From Icerya purchasi (lineage: Eukaryota > Arthropoda > Insecta > Hemiptera > Monophlebidae): a stretch of 64,000 nt of DNA. The notes below the pieces were generated by a model. That model was not told the origin of the DNA. It ran no database searches and saw only the letters and a list, made by a program, of their open reading frames with translations. The translations under genes and the position numbers were made by a program. The stretch covers positions 28,593,191 through 28,657,190 of the forward strand of contig CM077116.1 in the NCBI GenBank assembly GCA_039619475.1, given 5' to 3'. Positions 11,734-23,460 of this stretch are shown here, in pieces (the first letter of the stretch is position 1; each line of letters begins with the position of its first letter).

Positions 11734-13206
11734 TCCTTAACTCCGATTTCAATTACTAATTCATTAAAATTATTCACATTAAATATTAATAGTTTACGAA
11801 ACAAATTTGACGAGTTTCTAATATTTCTAAATGAACGAGATTTTGCGTACGACATTATCACATTGACAGAGACATGGTTATATGATGAGGAATTGACGCG
11901 ATACTCCATCCCAGGTTTCACTTCTGTGGGACAATGTCGACAGGGTAAGAGGTCGGGTGGGGTTATAATATCTGTCAAATTAGGTATACCATTCGATATT
12001 GTTAATTTCTCTATCTCGTCTGCAAATGTTGTGGGAATAAAGATAAAACTAACGAATAACAAACTCATAACATTTTTCGGTATATACCGTTTCTGTTCTC
12101 CAAATTATAATGATTTCTTACAGGACTTGCAATATATCATTGGCACCTCATCGCCTATATGTATCATAACGGGCGATATGAACATAAATCTTTTAGACGA
12201 GACTAAATCATCTGATTATTTAAACTTACTCTATTCTCTTGGTTTCTCGAGTATTATTAAAGAGCCGACCCACACACGGTGTCGACTGAATTACACATCT
12301 CGTATAGATCACTTGTTTATTAGAAATATAGATAATAATTTATTCAGTCCAAACATTAATCATGAGATTCTTAACATTAGTTTCTCTGATCATTGTGCCA
12401 TTACTGCAGATGTAAAAACAGACTTTACATATCAAACATATTCGTCAAAACAAAAATACTTTTTTGATAAATCGCTTTTCACTAAAAATCTTAGCAACTA
12501 CTCGCTCAATGAACTATATCAAAGTGATCTTTCTATTGATGAAAAATTTAATTTACTACTAACTATACTCAAAGAATGTTTGAACAGTGCAGCAGTACTT
12601 CAACCCAATAAAAGAGGTTTCCACAAAAGGTCTCAATGGATCACTGATGAAGTAGTAACACTTACACAAAAGAAAAATCAACTTTACAAATTATCCAAGT
12701 CATCATCAACAAATTCCACACTTCTAGCTCAATTTAAAAAAGTCTCTAAAAAAGTTCAAAAGCAGGCCAGGAAAGCAAAGATGGATTATTATATATAGTA
12801 AATTATTACAAAACTGTGGTTTTGACCAAAAAAGATACTGGTCGGTCATCAAAAACGTTTTAGGGAACTCAGACCATACAATTAAAGAAATCTCCATAAA
12901 CGGTTCTAAAATCAATGTTGTTGGTAATGAAAAATTAGTATCAAATGGTTTCAATAACTATTTCTCTGACGCAGTTAAGAATTTACGAAAAAATAACAAT
13001 GTGATTCATACATACACTTCCAAAGGGGTACCTAATTTAAAGTCATTTGGGTTCTATGATTTACTTCCCGATGAAATAAAGTCTGGAATTCTTTCCCTGC
13101 CAAACAAATTTTCTTTCGGATCAGACGGAATTTCTATTATTCTAATAAAAGAAAACATTAATTTCTTTATTAGACCTTTAACATATTTATTTAACCAATC
13201 CATTGA
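11734..13206 (+). pseudogene. LINE A endonuclease domain and linker to RT
   Basis: The frame is open from 11734. Endonuclease/exonuclease/phosphatase-fold motifs appear in order: a FTLNINSLRNKF start, the catalytic Glu in LTETWL, then ITGDMNINLLD, RIDHLFI and FSDHCAI. In LINEs this domain nicks target DNA to prime reverse transcription. A stop (12796-12798) follows KMDYYI. Shifting one base, the protein continues as LLQNCGFDQKRYWSVIKN through PLTYLFNQSIET to about 13206, where an unrelated 1-kb insert breaks it off. Coding resumes at about 14221. The copy is inactive as read, although two simple lesions explain the loss. Confidence 0.9.
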
Positions 13207-14220
13207 AACGGTACTACGCTGCAAAGCGTCTGACTCGCGTCCAGGGATGCCACCGCGGATTTAGTCCGCGGGATTATTAATTATTATTTTATTAATTATT
13301 ATCATGATAGTTATTATTATTATTAATTATTAGATTAGCCAAGAAATGGATTTCGTTTTAACGGTTTGTATTTTAAAATTTATCTACAACTATTTTACTG
13401 GAACGGTCGACCGCAAAAAACACACGTTAATTAAACTAGGTACGAACATAATATGGCGACGATTAATAAATATAAAATAATTCAATACGTATCTCTGTTG
13501 TCGGCCGGGTGGTGCAAGATCCTGAATGACGGTGTCTCGTTGGTCCTTTAAATCGGTTGGTATGCAGAGGAAATTCGGTCCGCGGTATTTTAAGAACAAT
13601 TAACGAATTATACTCCGTACACTTTTTTTAATTATAACAATCGGAGTTACGAGCGTTCGCGTTTTTAACAGTCGAATTACAGCCAGTGGCCAACTTGAGC
13701 GGATTCTTCACCTTTTTTACTGGTCCGATGACCAAGACCGAAAAACTATAACGTGCCGACTTCGACCGTGACAAAAATTAGAGTGACTTCCACCTTTTTT
13801 AGACGGTTTTGCTTGCCCTCGACTCCGGCTCATTCCAGTCATTATTTTTCGTCGGCATGTTTTTTACAACCTGACCGCCGGACTCGTCGGAATCGCGACA
13901 AACGAAAACCTATGGTCGCGGAGATCCTTTGACGCATTCAAAAAGGTTGTGCCTTCCCGGAATCTTTACAACCTGCGATGTTTTCGGGCTTTATTTTTTA
14001 TGATTCGTAATACTCATTTTTTCCGAATAGTCCTCCGTGGGTGGTGATGCAAAATTCCTTTCTCCCTTGCCGACAACAGGATTATACATATACGCACACT
14101 TACGCTCACACCATTTGCCCGATAGTCTATTAAATTAAATTTTTAATATTTTATTTATTTGTTTAATAATTTTGGTTTTATTTTGTTAATTTTTTGTCGA
14201 ACCATGTAATGGTCACATTA
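13207..14220 (-). mobile_element. unclassified 1-kb insert in LINE A
   Basis: The LINE protein runs up to NQSIET, and matching LINE sequence resumes at FPEVLKLGIITPIHKSGD. Everything between is foreign. The flanks CCATTGAA (left) and CCATTAAA (right) agree in seven of eight bases, a possible target duplication; exact ends are uncertain. Near the left end are two hairpins: ACGCT/AGCGT (13216-13229) and CCGCGGA/TCCGCGG (13253-13271). Near the right end is TGTAATG/CATTACA (about 14203-14220). The segment 13540-14090 is richer in G+C than its surroundings. Read on the minus strand, blocks match the 414-bp tandem units at 53858-54685. No transposase or RT was recognised; a 69-codon minus frame (13390-13599) has no known motif. 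Confidence 0.6.
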
Positions 14221-15601
14221 CACCATTAAAGAAGAAACATTCCCAGAAGTATTAAAATTAGGTATCATAACTCCTATTCACAAATCTGGAGACAAAGCTG
14301 ATCTTTCAAACTATAGGCCCATCTGTATTCTCCCCACCATTTCAAAAATATTTGAAAAGTGCATAAAACGCCGAATGCTTGCTTTTCTACAATCGAATGA
14401 ATTTTTCAGCGTGAATCAATATGGTTTTACGCCTGGAAGAAGTACGAATGATGCAATTTTTGATCATTGCTCGCTAATAGCCAAAAATTTAGAATCAGGG
14501 CGATCTGTAGCGGCAGTCTATCTAGATCTTAAAAAGGCCTTTGACGTCGTTGACCACAACATATTATTACACAAATTGCATCATTGTGGTTTCCGTGGCA
14601 TTATACATAACTGGTTTAAGCCATACCTAACCAAAAGGTTGTACACTACAAAAATGAATAGTGTACACAGTGACAACATTGTAAATCAGTATGGAGTACC
14701 TCAAGGAAGTATTCTAGGACAACTTCTATTCTTAATTTATATTAACGACTTATGCAACCTAGATATAAACGGTAAAATATTTTGTTATGCAGATGACACT
14801 GCTCTCCTTATAAGTGCTCGGGAAAGTAGTGTTCTACAACACCTAATACAAACAGATCTGACAAAAATTAAAAATTGGTTGGCTGAAAATTTTGTTACAG
14901 TTAATTTAAATAAAACAAAATTTATGATATATAGTAATTTACCCCAGACCCGTTGGGATAATATAACAATCTATTGGGACAATAACAACATATTAGAAAA
15001 AGTGTACAATATTAAATATCTTGGAATGTTTTTAGATTGTAAGCTACTCTGGGATAAACACATCCAATATCTTGCATCTAAACTACGGAGGTTAAACTTT
15101 TCATTCTATCACCTTAGTCATCATTTCAATATCAAGCATCTCCGTCGAATATATCTAGCACTATACCAGCCAGTTCTCACATACGGCATCATGCACTGGG
15201 GCCATGCCTCTGCTTATTACTTACGACAGATAACACAATTGCAAAAACGAATATTAACCTTATGTAGCAATCGTGGAGACATACCAAATAATAATGGACT
15301 GTTAACAGTAAGCAACTTATATGAAATACATCTCCTTCTATTTGTTCTAAAGAACAAATCAAAATTTAACATATCCATGAAACCTGGAATAACAAGACAA
15401 TCTAAACAAGAAATAGCTAAGATATCACGAACTAATAAACACCATGTACGTCAACAGGCCTTTTATATGGGTTTCAAACTGTTTAATTCTTTGCCTGTAG
15501 CTATAAAAATGCAACTCCAAACTGGGGAACCACCACTAAGAAATTATAAATACAGGCGAAAGTATCTCATTAATTACTTTAGCAAAAACGTGACTCATTG
15601 A
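14221..15601 (+). pseudogene. LINE A reverse transcriptase
   Basis: Continuation of the LINE A polyprotein after the insert, open to the stop at 15601. RT motifs in order: SNYRPICILPTISKIFEK, QYGFTPGRSTNDAIFDH, first palm Asp in DLKKAFDVVDH, YGVPQGSILG, catalytic pair in FCYADDTALL, NLNKTKFM, and YLGMFLDCKLLW followed by the C-terminal domain with LYQPVLTYGIMHWG. These are the finger, palm and thumb parts of a LINE RT. The only oddity in the motifs is Gln where Pro is usual after SILG. The RT domain itself looks intact, but it is cut off from its endonuclease by the insert. Confidence 0.93.
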
Positions 15602-16765
15602 AGACATACTCCATCTATTTATACGAACTTGGCATATTTTATAAATTCTATTCAATCTGCAAATCGACCTTTTAAATTTACGCTGCATAATCCCCAGTCA
15701 TCTTAAGACTAATACTATCCTTTTAAGATACACCTAAAAGGATATTCATCTTATATCTTTACAGCCACTTTTTTACACCAACGTTACTAATTTACTTATT
15801 ACCTATATTTTATTTTTTCATTTATCTCCCTATTTCAGTACATAACTTATGTTATCTTCACTGAAATGTTTTATACTATTGTTACTAAGTTACTTATTAC
15901 CTATATTTTCTTTATTTTTTATTTTTTTTTTTTTTATTTATCTATCTTTTAAATTTTTAATTATTTTAGTACATAACTTATGTTATCTTCACCGAAATGC
16001 ACTTGAGAGTAGATTATATTATTATATGTACATACAAATGGAATAAGTGTGGTAAATTTGAATTCAGTATATATGTGGATATATCTGTTTTCTGTGTGAG
16101 TGTAAAATTGTGTATATTACTGAGGGAGTAGATGTATTTGGTGCAGCTAATGTGTTTGTTGTACACATCACTGTATGTGTTATACAGGATATTTAAGCTG
16201 ACTTGTGAGTATGGTTGTTGCAAAACTGAGTGTAGATGAAAGGGTAGATGTTAGCATTTGAGACTATTTAATGTACATAATTATTTTAAGTATTGGTTTG
16301 TTCTATTAGCATCGATTTTTAAAATCACTTATAAAGTAAAATGTTAATTACTGAAATTGTCATTATCAGGGCGTAGTACTCGTATGTATTCATACTGCAC
16401 AACACATTTACCTCATCTTGTTTTGATTTTGTTTTCCTATTACAGTTTGTTGTAAATGATATAATATCTTTATTTTTATTCCTTTTTTGTTTTTTTGTTC
16501 TGTTTTTTATATTATTATTTTGTTTTATTTTATTTTATTTTATGTTATTTTTTTTTTTTTAAAACCTTTTTCTATTATTTTTCTTGTTAAATTTTGCTAT
16601 TACTTTATACCTACAACCACAATAATGCATCCGTATCTTTTGTTATCGTAAAGACTTAATTTTTGTTTTGACCACTACTCGCGTAATATTGCGCATAAGT
16701 GGCTTTTCTCTGTAATAATAATAATAATAAAGTGTTATTTGATTTGATTTTGATTTGATTTGATT
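15602..16765 (+). other. LINE A 3' UTR with terminal stem-loop
   Basis: The 3' untranslated region contains two similar blocks (TTACTAA.TTACTTATTACC near 15783 and 15881, GTACATAACTTATGTTATC near 15838 and 15969), a partial internal duplication. It closes with a hairpin at 16672-16702 (CCACT...AGTGG, with an inner GCG/TGC arm), then CTGTAATAATAATAA and TTGATT-like repeats. Stem-loops near the 3' end are used for template recognition in several LINE clades. The same plan occurs in reverse at 25660-25737. Confidence 0.75.
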
Positions 16766-19356
16766 ATTATTATTATTACTATATGTTTTCAATGTTTCCT
16801 CTTTCCTTATTCACATTTGGTTTTCCTCTTTCAAACGTTTTTCGAAAAGTCCATTTCTGATTAAACGGAATACCGGTAGAAATATGTTGAACAGTTCAGA
16901 CGTGCACAACACAAATATAAGAATGTACGTTTATCGCACGGGGCGCGTTTAATGAAATATTTCACTGATAAACTCTGTTCTTGTCTGATTAATGATATGA
17001 ACAGAAAATCGCTTTCTCTCCTACTCTCTCACTCTTCCTCTCTCTCTCCCTGCAGAGTTGTATGCGTGCGTTATTTTCATGATAGCACTCATTGATCCGG
17101 TATCTATGCGTAATTTTTAATAAACATCGAAACGTCGAATAGCAAAACGCATCAACGCGGAACCAAGTCTGAAGTAGCACGAAGTATGTAAAAAGATGAA
17201 TGTCTCGAGAAACGGTTTGAAGATGCGGGGAGCGTTGTTTTCTCCTTAAATTATCCTAAACAGAATCAATTAATAAATTAAAAATCGAATTACACGCTAC
17301 CGAGTATATAAATAAGAATTTTTCCTTTTCTATTTAGAGAAGAATTCGACATAATGTTCGACCAAGACTTGAAAAGCCGGCCGGTCGCACACCACCCGAC
17401 TATTAATATCCGATGATGCATTGTTAGTCTTTCGAGATCGTAGGAACATTAGAAAATGTTTAAAGCTTTCGTCGTACTGTCAAGAGATTTAGACAACGCG
17501 TTCCCTAAGCTTTGTGCTGCACTGAGAATTTCTTAGACACTTTCAATTTCTTCCGTTCGATGTGAAATCGCAAAATTCAAAAAGGATTATCCATCCAGTC
17601 TTGCAATATTTTTCCAATAGAATTTAAAACGTACACGCGGGGTAGTAAACTACGGAAATGCGGTAAATTAATTTGCAGAAAAAAAAAACCGATAAAAGTG
17701 ATTTAATCGAACTTCCTCTTTTCTCCTTTTCATCATTTAAATCATACATATTTACTTTTTACTTATATTACTTTTAGTTAATTTTTTAAAAATAAAATTC
17801 GTATACTTATCTAATTTGTGCTTATTACACACATAATGTTATCTATTATTATTATTTTTTAAAAAATAAAATTCGTCAGTTTTGTAATTTTGTTAAAAAT
17901 AATCGTTAATTTTGTATTTTTTTTTTTTTTTTATTTTTTTTATTTTAATTTACATACCACAGAAATAGATAGAATAGATAGGTACTTAGTCGAGGTACCG
18001 AGTTACCACCCCCTAACTCATCTTCTAAATTCTAGCCTCGACCAAAAAAGAATCCTGAGTGCGCCTTTGTACATTGTAGTTACAATAACAACCATGTTAG
18101 CCGAGGAGAACGTTTGATAGCTATGTTGTTAATCTTCCTAGCTACAAAAAGATGTTACAAAGATTTGCAATAATCGATGGGAACTTTTTTAAATATCAGT
18201 ACAACGAAAATGGTCTTTATTGCACAATTGCAAATGATAACTCATCATAAGAAATATTACTAATTAATCCTAAACACAAAAGAATAAAAATTAAATTAAT
18301 AATAATAATCGTATTGAAATTGTAGAAAAAAAAAGGAGAGAATTAGGTCGCAAAAGAAACGTGATGAAACCTCTAGCGAAATCATTAAGTAGAGCTGCGC
18401 GCATCCGTTACAGATCATGTCTAACGTCTCGCACTAGATTTAACGCTGCGTCATTTCCCGCGCTTTCTGAAACCTGCGGGCAGGTCCGCGGACAAAAGCG
18501 AGCTATTGCGTATGTTGTACAGGTGACGTGTAATCGTCTCGATCGGAGCTAAATTTCACGGATGCCACGGCAGCTTTTTACGCAGATAAGTTTTGCAGAA
18601 TGATAGCGAACCGTGTTCAGCATTAGCAGATTGTAAAAACATAAAAATTGCGAAATAAATTTAATTTAGGAAAAATTAATTAGATAAGCGGTGCGGAATC
18701 TAACGTGTATTTCGTTAATAAATTTAAAAGCAAGTGATGAAATTTAAAACAATGCGGACGGAATAAACGGTTTCTCGCAATCGAAGATTTAGGTTAAATG
18801 TAACAATTTAGAATTTTACGCTCCCATTTCGATAATATCAAAAATACGACCAGTCCATTTTGATAAACTTCTTTTGCAACAATAATTATTAATTGGTGAA
18901 AGCAAACAGTGATAATAAACCATTATTCCCCGTATAGAATGATCATTTTTTAAGAACGATAATTTTTTACTGTTTTTTTTTTTTTTTTTGTACCGAGAAG
19001 TATTTTTTATGAGAGCGTTTAAAGTTTGAATGTGTCGCAAAAAAACTTCCTAGTTAAAGTAATTGTCGTTAGGAGTTAACGGGACATTTCAAATTCGAAA
19101 TTAAACGACAAAAATTGAATTAATAAATCCGCTTAATAAGACAGGGGGCTAAATAATTATTAACTGAAAATTGGAAACGAAACTTTTCTCTAACGGCAAT
19201 TATAGACACAAACAATCATCATGTAGACGAGTTTTGAAGGAATTTCAGGAATTTATACGTCATGCTTGTAGGAATTTTTTTCAATTTCCTGTTCACTGCT
19301 ATTTCACTACGCGGAATACTGAAATCTTAGGGACTTCAATGTAATTGTTTATGTCA
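16766..19356. other. no gene recognised
   Basis: AT-rich with T-runs (about 17919-17941, 18972-18989). Short frames at 16989-17180 (minus) and 18361-18552 (plus) have more balanced composition but no recognisable motif or splice context. Confidence 0.5.
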
Positions 19357-19364
19357 GTTTAGAC

Positions 19365-20794
19365 CAGGGTTTCCCAACCTTTTTTCGTCGGGCTTCCCCG
19401 AATTATAAATAACATTTTTATGCCCCCCTTAATTTTTTCATTAAAAAAAAAAAAAAGCACATTGTTTTAATGACATTTATTTTAATTTCAAGTTATAGAA
19501 AATAAACTTTAACCACATGTAAAACGTTCTTTATCGAAATAATTTATTATAATTTAAAAGGTACTAATGAGATACTTGAGCTTGCATGTTCTGCACCAGT
19601 TGATTGATTCTAGGTTCAGTTTCTGCCAGAGCTATCGTCAGATCGCTATCAATGGCAAGACGAGTTCGCTGCTTAGTTTTAATTAAAACCAGAGCTGAAA
19701 CCCCTGTCTCACATAAGTAAGTCGAAGAAAAAGGAACAAGTATTCACAAAGCAAGAGAGGCAACTTTCGAATTAACAAGAAATCGTTTGATCCAAAATTT
19801 CTCCAATGTCAAGAGATGAAAGTCGTCTTTCGTTGTCGAATCAACCTTCATTTCTAGAAATTCTTTCTGAACTTATTCTGATAATTATAAGACATCAACA
19901 ACAAATGAGTTTCTGGTCATGTGACATATTGGTGACTCTGAATTAGTGTCTCGATAGTATCAGTGAAATTCGTCTTCCATGGCTTATAAATGAGTTTGTA
20001 TTTCAACTTTCAAATCTTCGTCCAGTTTTTTTATTTTTAATTGCTTCGAATAGTCGAGAAAAAGATATTATTACATTTTCAGCAGATAACTTTTGATTCC
20101 AAAGTTGAAGCTTAGATATGAACCCTTGAATATGATCATAGTTACTTATTACAGTGCCGTTTCTGCCTTGAAGCTTCAAGTTTAGCTGATTAAAGGCATC
20201 GAATATATCAGTTAAATAGGTCAACCTCCATTGAAATTGTTCATTGTTGAATATTTGCAAAAAATCTTTTTTTTTCTTTGAATTTAAGAAAGAGGATGCT
20301 CTTCTTTCAACTCACAAAGACGAGCCACTTTTGAGCTAATCCTGATCGTATACTTATCATTACAGACGCGTCATCTGTGCGAAGTCCATTGAGTTTATTC
20401 CAATCCAAATCATTTTTTTCGATGAAATCAGATATTGAATTAAATATATCTTCAGATTTAGTACCTGCTGTCAAAGATTGGGAGTACAAAAACTCTTCTT
20501 CAATGTGATCTCCACTGACGTAACGAACATGAACTATTATTAACTGGGCCAAATTAACGATGTCGGTGGATTCATCGCAACTAATGCAAAAAATGACCAT
20601 AATTTTACTTTGTTGATTATTTGTGAAAATTTTGAGATTTCTGAAGGGGCATTTTTGAAGGCATGTCACATTATTTATTAAACGCCCTTTGTCCGATGTT
20701 TAATAGACGTGTTAATTAATTTTTCCTTCGCGCCTCCCTTGACATCTCTGTATGTCACCCTAGGGGGGCGTGCCCCCCTGGTTGGGAACTCCTG
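19365..20794 (-). mobile_element. hAT element B, copy 1 (ZBED5/SCAND3-like)
   Basis: 1430-bp element. The left end is CAGGGTTTCCCAACC and the right end, in reverse, is CAGGAGTTCCCAACCAGG. The exact 8-bp duplication GTTTAGAC flanks it (19357-19364, 20795-20802). It carries a broken transposase on the minus strand. The sister copy at 54979-56492 lies in the opposite orientation and shares most of the interior. Confidence 0.95.
19563..20690 (-). pseudogene. hAT element B transposase remnant, copy 1
   Basis: Minus-strand pieces resemble the hAT transposases behind the ZBED5/SCAND3-like proteins of animals. FCISCDESTDIVNLAQLIIV (RNase H-like core), EEEFLYSQSLTAGTKSEDIF and LDWNKLNGLRTDDASVMI lead to LAQKW. 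The protein then jumps directly to RLCELKEE, so roughly the middle third is deleted. After a frameshift comes FNNEQFQWRLTYLTDIFDAF through LQLWNQKLSAENVI to a stop, then in another frame a C-terminal dimerisation segment ending QAQVSH. The second copy has the same 83-residue central piece residue for residue and the same frameshifts, but a different deletion. Confidence 0.88.
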
Positions 20795-20802
20795 GTTTAG
20801 AC

Positions 20803-21764
20803 AATCCACAAGGGGGGGGGTGCAATGTTCGCTGTTTTTTTTTGTCGATTGCAAAGAATTTTTTTTTTTTAAACAAATTTACGTTTTGAAAATTAACACT
20901 GTCGGTAAAAATTAACTAGGTTAGACGCCGGCAAATTCAAATGTTTTCCAAATTATGCGCCATAAAGTATCACACAAGGGACTTTGTTTATCACCGGGTA
21001 ATTCGGCAAAAAATTCATAAATGGCAATTAAAATTAAAATTAGTTACAAAAATATCTCTATGTTATATTATATGAACGAACGGGAATTTCCGAAATAGAA
21101 AATTGTCTCTCTGTTCCGGGTAATCGAGGAAATCATCGTCAGACTATGAGCAGTTCGAGGCTGTTTTAGCATATCAGTCACAGTAGAGCAGCGGTGGTTT
21201 CGAGGAACAGTGTGATTTTTCATTCATTGAAGAACATTGCGAAAGTACTTATTTTTACTAATTTAGTGTGCGGCGACAAGTTGTTGACTGGCCAATGCGG
21301 GTTTGAAATTTTTGCCGGAGAAAATTCTCACGTGCAATTTAAATAACGACAAATCACGGAATTTGCCGATGACGTTCACAAAATAGCAGGTGCCTAAGAA
21401 GTTTGATTACTTTGAACAAGTACGGTTAATACCGGAACGAACAGAACAATTGCTGATAACGTGATGAATGCTAGATTGAACTTTGCAGCTAAAACACGGT
21501 ATATAGCACATATGCATATATGTATATGTATTTGTACAAAGATTATCGAAATTTAAATGAAAACGAGCTAAACCAAGTCGGTTAAAGAACTTTTACAGTA
21601 CACCAAATATAATAGCAGACATTCGTGATAGTTTTTTTTCTTCTTTTTAATTTGAAAAAGGCTTAATTGTCATTAACGAGGGAAGAAGACCTTCATCGAG
21701 GCGTAGACGACATAGTAAAATCGTGTAAAGATGAAAAAGCTAGAATTTAATTAAATCCGTGGTA
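20803..21764. other. no gene recognised
   Basis: A stretch near 21110-21310 is less AT-rich and includes ATATCAGTCACAGT, which resembles an insect initiator context. With no coding exon nearby a promoter call cannot be supported. Confidence 0.4.
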
Positions 21765-21772
21765 GTTGAAGA

Positions 21773-22034
21773 CACTGACGCACTCAAGGGGGTACTACGG
21801 GGCTGCAGCTCTCCCAGGGAGATGAAAAATGTTGATATTTTTGACAGTAAAAATTAATGTTTGATAAAAATATAAAGTGTTTTTAAATTTTGCACAAAAA
21901 TTAATATATAAATGAGGGAGAGGAGAGATATATAGATATACCAAACATGTTCGACCTCCGCCTTTACATTTTCCAATATGCTACTCTTTTAGCCTCCCCC
22001 CCCCCTTCAGGGACAAATCCTTAGTGCGCCAATG
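21773..22034. mobile_element. hAT-type MITE, family 3, single copy
   Basis: 262-bp element. The left end is CACTGACGCACTC and the right end in reverse is CATTGGCGCACTAAG. The flanks GTTGAAGA (21765-21772) and GTTTAAGA (22035-22042) agree in seven of eight bases. The interior has a C-run near the right end and no coding sequence. Only one copy was seen in the window. Confidence 0.7.
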
Positions 22035-22099
22035 GTTTAAGATATGTCACCGAAACGCAAATCACGCAAAGATTTTAACTTTTCAGAATTTTTTCGTCT

Positions 22100-23248
22100 T
22101 CCTTCCTTTTGTTCTACGTTCACAGCCGAGTAAATTGCTCCTCTTATTGGTCTGTTATTTTCACTTCTTCTAATCATTTCCCCCCCAATTATCACGCAAT
22201 TTTTCGACTATTTCCGACTCGTCTTCCGTATACGTTCACTCATCTAAAATCTTTTCTTCTCTTCATTCTATTCTCATTGATTTTCCGTAGATTCCTAAAC
22301 CATTCCAAACTATATGGTTAAACTCGTATTCCTCCTCATTCTCAAATCCGGATTCCTTTTTTCTCTTTATCCAGCCTGATCTACCGTCTTATCTCTGGTT
22401 TTTCAATTCTTCCCCCATGCAGTGTTCAACGCTCTCTGCAATCTGTCGCCTACGCTTTGAAAACAATTCGTTCCTTGCTTCCTTATTTCGCTTCTCTCTA
22501 GTCCCTTCTCCGCTCTGTCTCCTTCACCATTTTTCTCGCGACAATATAGGTGACGCTAATCACATTTTGTTTCAGTGCATCTGTATCGCTTCCGAACGTT
22601 CTTCCTTCTACTCTTCTCTCCTGTTAATTGGTCTTTCAACTCCGTATTGTGCATCTTTTGTTCTCTCTTTGCCATTGCTCCGGTCATTCCGGCACTTGAG
22701 TCTTTTTTATCCTCCACACCTGATCGCATGAACATCTGATTCCGCCTCACATTCTTTTCCCTCTTCTTGGGCCAATGTCATTTTTGACGAATCCAACATT
22801 TTATTAAAAAACAAAAAAAAACCATCCGGCATCAGTGATAAAGAAGCGGCCAATTCTTTGGCATTCGAGTTGCTGCTACTTCCGACATCCTTTCTTTAGA
22901 AAAAGTCTGAGTAACCTTCCTACCTCTATGTAAAAGAATACATTTCAGGTTACGGTAATATATAATTATGTTTTGTTTTTTTTTTCTAGCACATTCTCCT
23001 TTTATCTGTCTAATCTATAGTTTCTTCTACTTCCTTCACTTCGCCGTTCTGCTGTCATCTCGATTATTCGCCTACGTTCTTAAGTCATACCTTTTCCTCG
23101 TTTTCGCTTTTTATTAGCTTCCTCTACATATTATAGTCGTTTCCATTTTAATAATGCACTCGTGTTTTTTAACTGTTCACCTGATTACAAGTGAAAACTG
23201 GCTAAATGGCGAAGGCTAAGCCGAAAAAAAAAAAAGAAAAAGAAAAAA
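22100..23248 (+). pseudogene. I-type LINE C-terminal remnant
   Basis: The frame at 22417-22731 reads CRLRFENNSFLASLF, then SPLCLLHHF and DNIGDANHILFQC. This is the Cys/His-rich segment downstream of RNase H in I-type LINE proteins, and it parallels the piece at 43316-43675 (CRLRLSMN, SSSYCQHPL, VADADHLIFEC). Upstream of 22417 only weak matches remain. After the stop comes 3' untranslated sequence ending at about 23190-23246 with AACTGGCTAAATGGC, then GAAGGCTAAGCCG and an A-rich tail, a familiar I-group LINE 3' end. The copy is 5'-truncated and contains no catalytic domain. Confidence 0.65.
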
Positions 23249-23460
23249 TTAGCTATTTACCGAGCTTATTGCGCCTTAACGAATGGAACGGAATGACGAT
23301 ACAGAATTTAACTGCTGCCTTCATAATTATTCGGCAACGGTCCGTACAGTTTCTTTTCTGGTTTTTATTATTTTTTGAAATTTGTAAAGACGCTTCCTAG
23401 TTTTGTGTACGATTTATTGCGCAAAAACCTAATAAATAGTAAATATTTTATTGGAATAAG

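Larger units (their letters stand above)
11734..16765 (+). mobile_element. CR1/L2-like LINE A, near intact, with a nested insert
   Basis: A plus-strand non-LTR retrotransposon with an apurinic-type endonuclease, a reverse transcriptase and a 1.1-kb 3' untranslated region. It ends in a stem-loop plus (TAA)n and TTGATT-type repeats. Only one frameshift (about 12797) and one 1-kb insertion (13207-14220) break the coding region, so it is among the younger LINEs here. No gag-like ORF1 is seen, so it is probably 5'-truncated. The lack of RNase H and the microsatellite tail favour a CR1/L2/Rex-like clade over I or R1. Confidence 0.88.

Noticed and set aside
21176..21200. TCAGTCACAGT resembling an insect initiator promoter
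   Set aside because: No coding exon follows and such pentamers are common; not listed as a promoter.
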